From positions 62,001 through 126,000 of the forward strand of contig NZ_QNRC01000008.1 in assembly GCF_003709565.1 (NCBI RefSeq): a DNA stretch of 64,000 nucleotides, read 5' to 3'. A program made the translations under genes and the position numbers. Under the pieces are notes generated by a model that was not told where the DNA came from, did not search any database, and saw only the letters and a program-made list of their open reading frames with translations. The stretch comes from Paracoccus sigandri. Its GTDB lineage: Bacteria > Pseudomonadota > Alphaproteobacteria > Rhodobacterales > Rhodobacteraceae. Below, piece after piece: positions 55,001 to 63,218 of this stretch. Every line of letters begins with the position of its first letter. Position 1 is the stretch's first letter.

Positions 55001-55175
55001 CGCCGGCGCGAATGGCCGCAACGCCATCGGCTCGACGGTGATGGGCGGCACCATCGCCTCGACCGTGCTGGGCATCCTGTTCGCGCCGCTGTTCTATGTG
55101 CTGATGCGCCGGCTTCTGGGGCGCAAGGACGCCTGGGACGACCCGCAGCCCGCCCCGGCCCGCCCGGCAGGCTGA
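52041..55175 (+). CDS. RND multidrug efflux permease (AcrB/MexB-like, HAE1)
   Basis: A 1044-residue inner-membrane proton/drug antiporter with twelve helices and two large periplasmic loops. It starts [43 protein letters not shown], and TM4 has the proton-relay pair in [24 protein letters not shown] (DD). Conserved GQVFFMGLT-like elements appear as [17 protein letters not shown]. Length matches AcrB (1049). No outer-membrane factor gene is adjacent. Being just after the biosynthetic cluster it could export the product, but the strong terminator in between makes it separately transcribed. Confidence 0.95.
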   Translation: [1044 protein letters not shown]

Positions 55176-55275
55176 CCCGCCCGGCCGGCTGACGCGGTTT
55201 CGGCCTGCGTGCGGTTGACGCCGCGCGCCGCCGCCGGTTCTATCGGCAATCGGGGACCGGGTGGGGAGGATCGCG

Positions 55276-56163
55276 GTGATCGACAAGCTGGAAATGTTCC
55301 TGGCCGTCGCCAAGGAGGGCCATTTCGGCCGCGCCGCCGCCTCGCTCGGCATTACCCAGCCGACGCTTTCGGCCGGCATCAAGCAGCTCGAGGAACAGCT
55401 GGGCGTGCTGCTGATCTTTCGCGGCTCGCGTTATGGCGGGCTGACGCCCGAGGGCCAGAGCGCGCTGGTCTGGGCGCGCCGCATCGTCGGCGACAGCCGC
55501 CAGCTGCGCGAGGAGATGCGCGCCACGCGCCACGGGCTGTCGGGGCGGCTGCGCATCGCCGTCATCCCCACCGCGCTGACCTGGGCCGCCAAGATCAGCG
55601 CCCGTTTCGGCGCGAACCATCCCAATGTCGGCTTCACCATCCTGTCGCGCACCTCGGTCGAGATCCTGCAGATGATCGACGATCTGGACGTGGATGCGGG
55701 GATCTCCTACCTGGACAACGAGCCTTTGGGGAAGGTCAGCACGGTTCCCCTTTATGACGAGCGGTTCATGCTGGTCTGCGGGGCCGATTGCGACCTGGCG
55801 GCGCGCGACAGCGTAAGCTGGCAGGAATTGCAGGGGCGCAGGCTGTGCCTGCTGACCTCGGACATGCAGAACCGGCGCATCATCAACCGCAACCTGGCCA
55901 GCGCCGGGGTCACGCCGCAGGCGACGGTCGAATCGAACTCGACCGTGGTGCTGGCGGCGCATGTGCTGGCGGGGGACTGGCTGACCGTGCTGCCCGAGGA
56001 CATCGCCAGCTTCCTGGCCGATGGCAAGCCGATCCGGCTGATCCGGCTGGAAGGCCCCGAGCCCAGCCATGCCGTCGGCCTGGTCGCCCCCTATCGCGAG
56101 CCCCACACCCCGGTCCTGGAGGCGCTTCTGGCCGAGGCGCGGCGGATGGTTTCTGATAGATAA
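55276..56163 (+). CDS. fdsR: LysR-family regulator of formate dehydrogenase
   Basis: A 295-residue transcription regulator. The N-terminal winged HTH (MFLAVAKEGHFGRAAASLGITQPTLSAGIKQLEEQLGVLLIFRGS) is followed by a LysR substrate-binding domain. GTG at 55276 is preferred because GGGGAGG lies about 6 bp upstream. It points into the fds operon with an 86-bp gap full of TATCGA-type repeats, and fds operons of related bacteria have a LysR gene (FdsR) upstream, so the assignment rests on context. Formate as effector is inference. Confidence 0.82.
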   Translation: MIDKLEMFLAVAKEGHFGRAAASLGITQPTLSAGIKQLEEQLGVLLIFRGSRYGGLTPEGQSALVWARRIVGDSRQLREEMRATRHGLSGRLRIAVIPTALTWAAKISARFGANHPNVGFTILSRTSVEILQMIDDLDVDAGISYLDNEPLGKVSTVPLYDERFMLVCGADCDLAARDSVSWQELQGRRLCLLTSDMQNRRIINRNLASAGVTPQATVESNSTVVLAAHVLAGDWLTVLPEDIASFLADGKPIRLIRLEGPEPSHAVGLVAPYREPHTPVLEALLAEARRMVSDR

Positions 56164-56205
56164 CTTCTATCGACCAACGGAACGTCGATATTGATTCTGT
56201 ATCGA
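56155..56205. promoter_or_regulatory. LysR-type operator repeats upstream of fdsG
   Basis: Two inverted repeats and a half-site: GATAGA-N5-TCTATC (56155-56171, overlapping the fdsR stop), TATCGA-N11-TCGATA (56168-56190, containing the LysR T-N11-A pattern) and TATCGA at 56200-56205. Likely binding array of the upstream LysR regulator. Confidence 0.55.
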
Positions 56206-56249
56206 GAAAGCTGTTTGGTGGGATACCAGAACAAGTCGAAAGGCCAGCC

Positions 56250-56726
56250 ATGCACCATAATGCGCCAGCCCCGACCGAGGAGGAGATTCGCGAGATTGTC
56301 GCCGGATTTGCCGCGCTCGAGGGGCCACTTCTGCCGATGCTGCACGCGTTGCAGGATGCCTATGGCCATGTGCCCTCTGCCGCCATTCCGGTTCTTGCCG
56401 ATGTGCTGAACCTGGGCCGCGCCGAGGTCCATGGCGTCATCAGCTTCTATCACGACTTCCGCGACCATCCGGCCGGGCGGCATGTGCTGAAGATCTGCCG
56501 GGCCGAGGCCTGCCAGTCGATGGGCGCCAATGCGCTGGCCGAGGAGACGCTGAAGAAGCTGGGCATCGGCTGGCATGACACGACCCCCGACGGGCGGGTG
56601 ACGGTGGAGCCGGTCTATTGCCTTGGCCTTTGCGCCTGCGCGCCTGCCGCGATGCTGGACGACCGGCTGGTCGGCCGCCTCGACGATGCCCGCATGGACC
56701 GGCTGCTGGAGGAGGCGCGCCCATGA
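56250..56726 (+). CDS. fdsG: NAD-dependent formate dehydrogenase, gamma subunit
   Basis: A 158-residue thioredoxin-like 2Fe-2S protein homologous to NuoE/HoxE. Cluster cysteines: CRAEACQSMGA and CLGLCACAPA (C-x4-C and C-x3-C). It passes electrons within the cytoplasmic FdsGBA complex, which oxidises formate to CO2 and reduces NAD. AAAGG upstream of the ATG at 56250. The stop overlaps fdsB by 4 bp. Confidence 0.95.
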   Translation: MHHNAPAPTEEEIREIVAGFAALEGPLLPMLHALQDAYGHVPSAAIPVLADVLNLGRAEVHGVISFYHDFRDHPAGRHVLKICRAEACQSMGANALAEETLKKLGIGWHDTTPDGRVTVEPVYCLGLCACAPAAMLDDRLVGRLDDARMDRLLEEARP

Positions 56727-58243
56727 GGATCTATGTTCCGATGGACAGCGCCGCCGTGGCGCTGGGGGCCGACGAGGTGGCACAGGCGATCACCCGCGAG
56801 GCCCAGGCCCGCGGCATCGAGGTCCAGCTGATCCGCAACGGCACCCGCGGCATGGTCTGGCTGGAGCCCCTGGTCGAGATCGAGGAAGACGGCAGGCGCA
56901 TCGGCTATGGCCCGGTGGCGGCGGGCGACGTGCCCGCGCTGCTGGACGGCAAGCTGGACAGCCTGGGCCCGGTCGAGGAGATCCCCTTCTTCGCCCGCCA
57001 GACCCGGCTGACCTTCGCCCGCTGCGGCCTGATCGACCCGCTGGACCTGGACGCCTACGCTGCGCATGGCGGCCTGGCCGGCTTGCGCCGCGCCATCGGC
57101 ATGACCCCGCAGGAGATCGTGGCGGAAGTCACCGCCTCGGGGCTGCGCGGCCGCGGCGGCGCGGGTTTCCCGACCGGCATCAAGTGGAAGACGGTGATGG
57201 AGGCCGAGGCGCCGCAGAAATACATCGTCTGCAATGCCGACGAGGGCGACAGCGGCACCTTCGCCGACCGCATGATCATCGAGGGCGATCCCTTCGTGCT
57301 GATCGAGGGCATGGCGATCGCCGGCCTGGGCGTGGGCGCGACGCGCGGCTATGTCTATCTGCGTTCCGAATATCCGGTGGCGATCCGCGTGCTGGAAGCC
57401 GCCATCCGCATCGCCCGCGAACGCGGCGTGCTGGGGGCGGACGTGCTGGGATCGGGCCGCGCCTTCGACATGGAGGTGCGCATGGGCGCCGGCGCCTATG
57501 TCTGCGGCGAGGAGACCAGCCTGCTGAACAGCCTGGAAGGCAAGCGCGGCGTGGTCCGCGCCAAGCCGCCGCTGCCCGCGCTGGAAGGCTTCCTGGGCCG
57601 GCCGACCGTGGTCAACAACGTGATCTCGCTGGCCACCGTCCCGGTCATCTTCGAGAAGGGCGCGCAGCATTACGCCGATTTCGGGCTGGGCCGCTCTCGC
57701 GGCACGGTCACGCTGCAGATCGCCGGCAATGTCCGCCATGGCGGGCTGTTCGAGACCGCCTTCGGCCTGTCCCTGGGCGAGGTCGTCAACGATATCGGCG
57801 GCGGCACCGCCTCGGGCCGGCCGGTCAAGGCGGTGCAGGTCGGCGGGCCCCTGGGCGCCTACATGCCGGTGGAGAAATTCGACACGCCCATCGGCTATGA
57901 GGAGTTCGACAGCCAGGGCGGGCTGATCGGCCATGCCGGGCTGGTCGTGTTCGACGATACCGCCGACATGCTGCGGATGGCGCGGTTCGCGATGGAGTTC
58001 TGCGCCGTCGAAAGCTGCGGCAAATGCACCCCCTGCCGGATCGGCGCCGTCCGCGGCGTCGAGACCATCGACCGCATCGCCGAAGGCGACGGCCAGGCGG
58101 TCGAGCTGCTGACCGATCTCTGCGCCACCATGAAGGAGGGCTCGCTCTGCGCGCTGGGGGGCTTCACGCCTTACCCGGTGATGTCGGCGCTGACCCATTT
58201 CCCCGACGATTTCGCCTGCGAACGCAAGGAGGCCGCCGAATGA
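56723..58243 (+). CDS. fdsB: NAD-dependent formate dehydrogenase, beta subunit
   Basis: A 506-residue flavoprotein homologous to NuoF with an added N-terminal thioredoxin-like region. The Gly-rich NADH/FMN site is LRGRGGAGFPTGIKW (about residues 141-155), then YIVCNADEGDSGTFADR and the 4Fe-4S motif ESCGKCTPCRIG. It accepts electrons from FdsA/FdsG and reduces NAD+ at FMN. The ATG 56723 overlaps the fdsG stop; the stop overlaps fdsA. Confidence 0.96.
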   Translation: MRIYVPMDSAAVALGADEVAQAITREAQARGIEVQLIRNGTRGMVWLEPLVEIEEDGRRIGYGPVAAGDVPALLDGKLDSLGPVEEIPFFARQTRLTFARCGLIDPLDLDAYAAHGGLAGLRRAIGMTPQEIVAEVTASGLRGRGGAGFPTGIKWKTVMEAEAPQKYIVCNADEGDSGTFADRMIIEGDPFVLIEGMAIAGLGVGATRGYVYLRSEYPVAIRVLEAAIRIARERGVLGADVLGSGRAFDMEVRMGAGAYVCGEETSLLNSLEGKRGVVRAKPPLPALEGFLGRPTVVNNVISLATVPVIFEKGAQHYADFGLGRSRGTVTLQIAGNVRHGGLFETAFGLSLGEVVNDIGGGTASGRPVKAVQVGGPLGAYMPVEKFDTPIGYEEFDSQGGLIGHAGLVVFDDTADMLRMARFAMEFCAVESCGKCTPCRIGAVRGVETIDRIAEGDGQAVELLTDLCATMKEGSLCALGGFTPYPVMSALTHFPDDFACERKEAAE

Positions 58244-61161
58244 AGGACTTCATCATTCCCGCTTACCCCCCCGGCGACGACCGCGACATGGGCACTCCCG
58301 CCCGGACCGGCGCGCCGGTCACGCTGACCGTGGACGGAATCGACGTGACGGTGCCCGAGGGAACCTCGGTCATGCGCGCCGCCGCCGAGGCCGGGATCAT
58401 GGTCCCGAAGCTCTGCGCCAGCGACAACATGGAGGCCTTCGGGTCCTGCCGGCTGTGCCTGGTCGAGATCGACGGCCGCCGCGGCACGCCGGCAAGCTGC
58501 ACCACGCCGGTCTCCGAGGGCATGGTGGTCCATACCCAGTCCGACAAGCTGCGCCGGATGCGGCGCGGGGTGATGGAGCTTTACATCAGCGACCACCCGC
58601 TGGACTGCCTGACCTGCGCCGCCAATGGCGATTGCGAATTGCAGGACATGGCGGGCGAGGTGGGCCTGCGCGACGTGCGCTACAAGGCGCCCGAGGGCGG
58701 GCGGCTGGACAACCACTTCACCATCCGCGAGGGCGCGGGCACCAATGCGCGCTATGTCCCCAAGGACGAGAGCAACCCCTATTTCACCTATGATCCCGCG
58801 AAATGCATCGTCTGCTCGCGCTGCGTGCGCGCCTGCGAGGAGGTGCAGGGCACCTTCGCGCTGACCATCGAGGGGCGCGGCTTCGACAGCCGCGTCAAGG
58901 CGGGCGGACCGGATGACAGCTTCCTGACCTCGGATTGCGTCAGTTGCGGCGCCTGCGTGCAGGCCTGCCCGACCGCGACCCTGCAGGAGAAATCCGTCTA
59001 CGAGCTGGGCACGCCCGAACGCTCGGTCATCACCACCTGCGCCTATTGCGGGGTCGGCTGCAGCTTCAAGGCGGAACTGAACGGCGACCAGCTGGTGCGC
59101 ATGGTGCCTTACAAGCACGGCAAGGCCAATCGCGGCCACAGCTGCGTCAAGGGCCGCTTCGCCTATGGCTATGCCAGCCACAAGGACCGGATCCTGAAGC
59201 CGATGATCCGCGACAGCATCGACGAGCCCTGGCGCGAGGTCGAATGGGACGAGGCGCTGGCCTTCGCGGCCGGCAGGATGCTGGGCATCCAGAAGAAATA
59301 CGGCCGCCGCTCGGTGGGCGTCATCACCTCGTCGCGCTGCACCAACGAGGAAACCTATCTGGTGCAGAAGCTGACCCGCGCGGTCTTCATGAACAACAAT
59401 ACCGACACCTGCGCCCGCGTCTGCCATTCGCCCACCGGATACGGGCTGGGCAAGGCCTTCGGCACCTCGGCCGGGACGCAGGATTTCGACAGCGTCATGC
59501 ATTCCGACGTGGTCATGATCATCGGCGCCAACCCGACCGACGGCCATCCGGTCTTCGCCAGCCGCCTGAAGAAGCGGCTGCGGGCGGGGGCGAAGCTGAT
59601 CGTGGTCGATCCGCGCCGCGTCGACATCGTGCGCTCGGCCCATGTCGAGGCGGCCCATCACCTGCCGCTGCGGCCCGGCACCAATGTCGCCGTGGTCACC
59701 GCCATGGCCCATGTGATCGTGACCGAAGGGCTGATGGACGAGGATTTCATCCGCACCCGCTGCGACTGGGACGAATTCCAGCAATATGCCGAATTCGTCA
59801 GCCAGCCGCGCCACAGCCCCGAGGCCACCGAGATGCTGACCGGCGTGCCGGCGGCGGATCTGCGGGCGGCCGCGCGGCTGTTCGCGACCGGCGGCAACGG
59901 CTCGATCTATTACGGGTTGGGCGTGACCGAGCACAGCCAGGGCTCGACCACCGTGATGGGCATCGCGAACCTTGCCATGCTGACCGGCAATATCGGCCGC
60001 GAGGGCGTCGGCGTGAACCCGCTGCGCGGCCAGAACAACGTGCAGGGCTCTTGCGACATGGGCTCCTTCCCGCACGAGCTGCCGGGCTATCGCCATGTGA
60101 AGCTGCCCGACGTGCGCGAGATCTACGAGAAGGCCTGGGGCGTCGAGATCGACCCCGAGCCCGGCCTGCGCATCCCCAACATGCTGGACGCGGCGGTCGA
60201 GGGCAGCTTCAAGGGGCTCTATTGCCAGGGCGAGGACATCCTGCAGTCGGATCCCGACACCAAGCATGTCGCGGCCGGGCTGGCGGCGATGGAATGCGTC
60301 ATCGTCCATGACCTGTTCCTGAACGAGACCGCCAATTACGCCCATGTCTTCCTGCCGGGCTCCAGCTTCCTGGAAAAGGACGGCACCTTCACCAATGCCG
60401 AACGCCGCATCAACCGCGTGCGCAAGGTGATGGCGCCCCGCAACGGCTATGAGGACTGGGAGATCACCCAGCTTCTGGCCAATGCGATGTTGCAGGAAAT
60501 GGGGGGCGCGAAATGGACCTATACCCATCCCGCCCAGATCATGGACGAGATCGCCGCCACCACGCCCAGCTTCGCCGGCGTCAGCTACGAGCTTCTGGAA
60601 GAGGTCGGCTCGGTCCAGTGGCCCTGCAACGAAGCCGCGCCCCAGGGCACGCCGATGATGCATATCGACGGCTTCGCCTCGGGCAAGGGACGGCTGATGA
60701 TCACCGAATACGTGGCGACCGACGAACGCTCGGGTCCGCGCTATCCGCTGCTGCTGACCACGGGCCGGATCCTGGCGCATTACAATGTCGGCGCGCAGAC
60801 GCGGCGCACCGACAACGTCGCCTGGCATCCCGAGGACGTGCTGGAGATCCACCCCCACGATGCCGAGGTTCGCGGCGTCAAGCAGGGCGACTGGGTGCGG
60901 CTGGCCTCGCGTTCGGGCGAGACGACGCTCAGGGCGCTGCTGACCGATCGGGTGTCGCCGGGCGTGGTCTACACGACCTTCCACCACCCGGACACGCAGG
61001 CCAATGTCGTCACCACCGATTTCTCGGACTGGGCCACGAACTGCCCGGAATTCAAGGTGACGGCGGTGCAGGTCAGCCCCTCGAACGGGCCTTCGGAATG
61101 GCAGGAGCGTTACAACGAACAGGCCGAACGCTCGCGCCGGATCCTGCCCGCGGCCGAGTGA
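58240..61161 (+). CDS. fdsA: NAD-dependent formate dehydrogenase, alpha (molybdenum) subunit
   Basis: A 973-residue catalytic subunit binding Mo-bis-MGD and several Fe-S clusters. An N-terminal 2Fe-2S ferredoxin domain (CRLCLVEIDG...) and NuoG-like His-Cys cluster (DHPLDCLTCAANGDCEL) precede two 4Fe-4S motifs (CIVCSRCVRACEEVQG, CVSCGACVQACPT). The Mo domain follows with CAYCGVGCSF and the molybdenum ligand Cys395 in ARVCHSPTGYG, in the position of Sec in E. coli FdhF. The C-terminal MGD-binding domain is complete. ATG 58240 overlaps the fdsB stop. Confidence 0.97.
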   Translation: MKDFIIPAYPPGDDRDMGTPARTGAPVTLTVDGIDVTVPEGTSVMRAAAEAGIMVPKLCASDNMEAFGSCRLCLVEIDGRRGTPASCTTPVSEGMVVHTQSDKLRRMRRGVMELYISDHPLDCLTCAANGDCELQDMAGEVGLRDVRYKAPEGGRLDNHFTIREGAGTNARYVPKDESNPYFTYDPAKCIVCSRCVRACEEVQGTFALTIEGRGFDSRVKAGGPDDSFLTSDCVSCGACVQACPTATLQEKSVYELGTPERSVITTCAYCGVGCSFKAELNGDQLVRMVPYKHGKANRGHSCVKGRFAYGYASHKDRILKPMIRDSIDEPWREVEWDEALAFAAGRMLGIQKKYGRRSVGVITSSRCTNEETYLVQKLTRAVFMNNNTDTCARVCHSPTGYGLGKAFGTSAGTQDFDSVMHSDVVMIIGANPTDGHPVFASRLKKRLRAGAKLIVVDPRRVDIVRSAHVEAAHHLPLRPGTNVAVVTAMAHVIVTEGLMDEDFIRTRCDWDEFQQYAEFVSQPRHSPEATEMLTGVPAADLRAAARLFATGGNGSIYYGLGVTEHSQGSTTVMGIANLAMLTGNIGREGVGVNPLRGQNNVQGSCDMGSFPHELPGYRHVKLPDVREIYEKAWGVEIDPEPGLRIPNMLDAAVEGSFKGLYCQGEDILQSDPDTKHVAAGLAAMECVIVHDLFLNETANYAHVFLPGSSFLEKDGTFTNAERRINRVRKVMAPRNGYEDWEITQLLANAMLQEMGGAKWTYTHPAQIMDEIAATTPSFAGVSYELLEEVGSVQWPCNEAAPQGTPMMHIDGFASGKGRLMITEYVATDERSGPRYPLLLTTGRILAHYNVGAQTRRTDNVAWHPEDVLEIHPHDAEVRGVKQGDWVRLASRSGETTLRALLTDRVSPGVVYTTFHHPDTQANVVTTDFSDWATNCPEFKVTAVQVSPSNGPSEWQERYNEQAERSRRILPAAE

Positions 61162-61168
61162 GCGCGCC

Positions 61169-61993
61169 TTGAGCCTGCCGCCGCCGACCCTGACCGCCGA
61201 GGCGCTGTCCGTCCGCAAGGGCAGCCGCGTCCCGGTCCTGCGCACGCTGCCCGAGGAAGTGCCGGTGGCGATGGTCTATGACGGCACGACCCATGCGGTG
61301 ATGATGGCCAGCCCCGGCGACATCCATGATTTCGCCCTGGGCTTCTCGCTGACCGAGGGGATCGTGACCGACCCGGCCCAGGTCGCCGATTTCGAGGCGG
61401 TGGCCCATGACCAGGGCATCGAGGCGCGGCTCTGGCTGGCCGAAGACCGCGCCGAGGCGCTGGCCGCGCGCCGCCGCACCCTGGCCGGCCCGGTGGGCTG
61501 CGGGCTCTGCGGCATCGACAGCCTGGATCAGGCGCTGCGCCCGCTGCCCGACCTGCATGGCGTGGGCCCGATCCTGCCCGAGGTCGAGGTGATGGCCGCG
61601 ACCGAGGCGCTGCGCGGCTGGCAGCCCCTGCACGACCGCACCCGCGCCGTCCATGCGGCGGGCTTCCTGCTGCCGGGGCAGGGCGTGGTGCTGGCGCGCG
61701 AGGATGTCGGCCGCCACAATGCGCTGGACAAGCTGATCGGCGCGATGGCCCGGCAGGGGATCGCGGGGGCGGAGGGCGCCTTCGTGCTGACCAGCCGCGT
61801 CTCGGTCGAGATGGTGCAGAAATGCGCCATGGCCGGCGCGGGCATCCTGATCGCCGTCTCGGCCCCCACCGCCCATGCGCTGCGCCTGGCCCAGGGCGCC
61901 GGCATCACCCTTGCCGCCTTCGCGCGCGGCGAGGGCTTCGACCTTTTCACCCATCCCCAGCGCCTGAATTGCGAGGTAACAGATGTCGCCTGA
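61169..61993 (+). CDS. fdhD: Formate dehydrogenase accessory sulfurtransferase FdhD (FdsC)
   Basis: A 274-residue chaperone that sulfurates and inserts Mo-bis-MGD into formate dehydrogenase. Features: MMASPGDIHDFALGFSLTEGIV, the CxxC motif in PVGCGLCGIDSL, and REDVGRHNALDKLIGAMA. A TTG start at 61169 fits the spacing after fdsA (7 bp); no ATG is available near the N-terminus. Its stop region overlaps the fdsD start. Confidence 0.94.
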   Translation: MSLPPPTLTAEALSVRKGSRVPVLRTLPEEVPVAMVYDGTTHAVMMASPGDIHDFALGFSLTEGIVTDPAQVADFEAVAHDQGIEARLWLAEDRAEALAARRRTLAGPVGCGLCGIDSLDQALRPLPDLHGVGPILPEVEVMAATEALRGWQPLHDRTRAVHAAGFLLPGQGVVLAREDVGRHNALDKLIGAMARQGIAGAEGAFVLTSRVSVEMVQKCAMAGAGILIAVSAPTAHALRLAQGAGITLAAFARGEGFDLFTHPQRLNCEVTDVA

Positions 61994-62186
61994 GAAAATG
62001 GTGATGATGGCGAACCAGATCGCCACCTTCTTCAACACCCAGCCCGGCGACAAGGCGGCCGAGAATGTCGCCGCCCATCTGCGCGATTTCTGGGAGCCCC
62101 GGATGCGCGCGCAGCTGAAGGAATACGTCGCCGCCGGCGGCGCCGGGCTGAACCCCACCGTGGCCGAGGCCGCCCGCCAGCTGTGA
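61983..62186 (+). CDS. fdsD: Formate dehydrogenase delta subunit
   Basis: A 67-residue helical protein typical of FdsD: MSPEKMVMMANQIATFFNTQPGDKAAENVAAHLRDFWEPRMRAQLKEYV. It is needed for maturation or assembly of FdsGBA complexes. The ATG lies inside the end of fdhD (11-bp overlap, different frame), closing the operon in the order G-B-A-C-D. Confidence 0.94.
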   Translation: MSPEKMVMMANQIATFFNTQPGDKAAENVAAHLRDFWEPRMRAQLKEYVAAGGAGLNPTVAEAARQL

Positions 62187-62267
62187 GCCCGCCGCCCGGC
62201 ATGGAAACCCAGGCCCCCCCTTGCGGGTTGTCCCGGTGAAAGCGGATGCGTGCCGGGACAGGGGATC

Positions 62268-63218
62268 ATGCAGGACAGCGCCATATTCGATCTGTCGCAG
62301 GCTCGGGTCTGCGTGATCTTCAACCGCGGCTCGGGCAGCAAGGACGACGCGGAATTCATCGAGGCCGTGACCGGGGCGCTTGAGCCGCGCGCGGCGGAAT
62401 TCGCCCTGCGCCGCACCGGCGAGGGCGGGAACCTGGCCGATCTGGCGCGGCAGGCGGTGGAGGACGGCTTCGACCTGATCCTTGCGGCGGGCGGCGACGG
62501 CACGCAATCGGCGGTGGCGGGCGCGCTGGCCGGGACGGATGCGGTGATGGGGGTCCTGCCGGGCGGCACCTTCAACTATTTCGCCCGCGACCTGGGCGTC
62601 GGCGAAGAACTGGAGGACGCGCTGGAGACGATCCTGGAGGCGCGGGTCCACAGGGTCGATGTCGGGCAGATCAACGACCTGATCTTCCTCAACAATGTCA
62701 GCTTCGGCGCCTATCCGCACATCCTGAAGACGCGCGAGGGGATCTATCGCCGCTGGGGCCGGTCGCGCCTTGCCGCCTATTGGTCGGTGCTGGTCGCGCT
62801 GCGCCGCCTGCGCCGCCCGATGCGGCTGACCGCGCGGGTCGGCGGGCAAAAGCGTCATTTCAGCACCGCGCTGGTCTTCGTCGCCCGCAGCGCCTATCAG
62901 CTGGAAAGCTTCGGGCTGGACGGGGCCGAGGCGATCCGCAACGGCCAGTTCGCGGTGCTGGTCGCCAAGGCGAAGCGCCCGCTGCCGCTGATGGGCTCGG
63001 CCTTCCGGCTGGCCTTCGGGCGCAGCGCGAAGGACAGCGATTTCGACCTGATCCTGACCGAGGAGCTGACCATCGAGACCGACAAGCCGCGCCAGCTGGT
63101 CGCCCATGACGGCGAAAAGACCCTGATGCGGGCGCCGTTCCACCTGAAGGTGCTGCATGACGGGCTGCAGGTCTTGTTGCCCGCCGATGGCAGCAACAAG
63201 ACCGACGGGGCGGAATGA
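62268..63218 (+). CDS. Diacylglycerol kinase family lipid kinase (YegS-like)
   Basis: A 316-residue kinase. The DAGK catalytic domain starts with VIFNRGSGS and contains the Gly-rich nucleotide loop LAAGGDGTQSAVAGAL and GVLPGGTFNYFARDLG; the C-terminal beta-sandwich domain is complete. It probably phosphorylates a membrane lipid (diacylglycerol or similar); the exact substrate is unknown. ATG 62268 is preferred (ACAGGGGATC upstream) over a GTG at 62250. The stop overlaps the next ATG. Confidence 0.9.
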   Translation: MQDSAIFDLSQARVCVIFNRGSGSKDDAEFIEAVTGALEPRAAEFALRRTGEGGNLADLARQAVEDGFDLILAAGGDGTQSAVAGALAGTDAVMGVLPGGTFNYFARDLGVGEELEDALETILEARVHRVDVGQINDLIFLNNVSFGAYPHILKTREGIYRRWGRSRLAAYWSVLVALRRLRRPMRLTARVGGQKRHFSTALVFVARSAYQLESFGLDGAEAIRNGQFAVLVAKAKRPLPLMGSAFRLAFGRSAKDSDFDLILTEELTIETDKPRQLVAHDGEKTLMRAPFHLKVLHDGLQVLLPADGSNKTDGAE

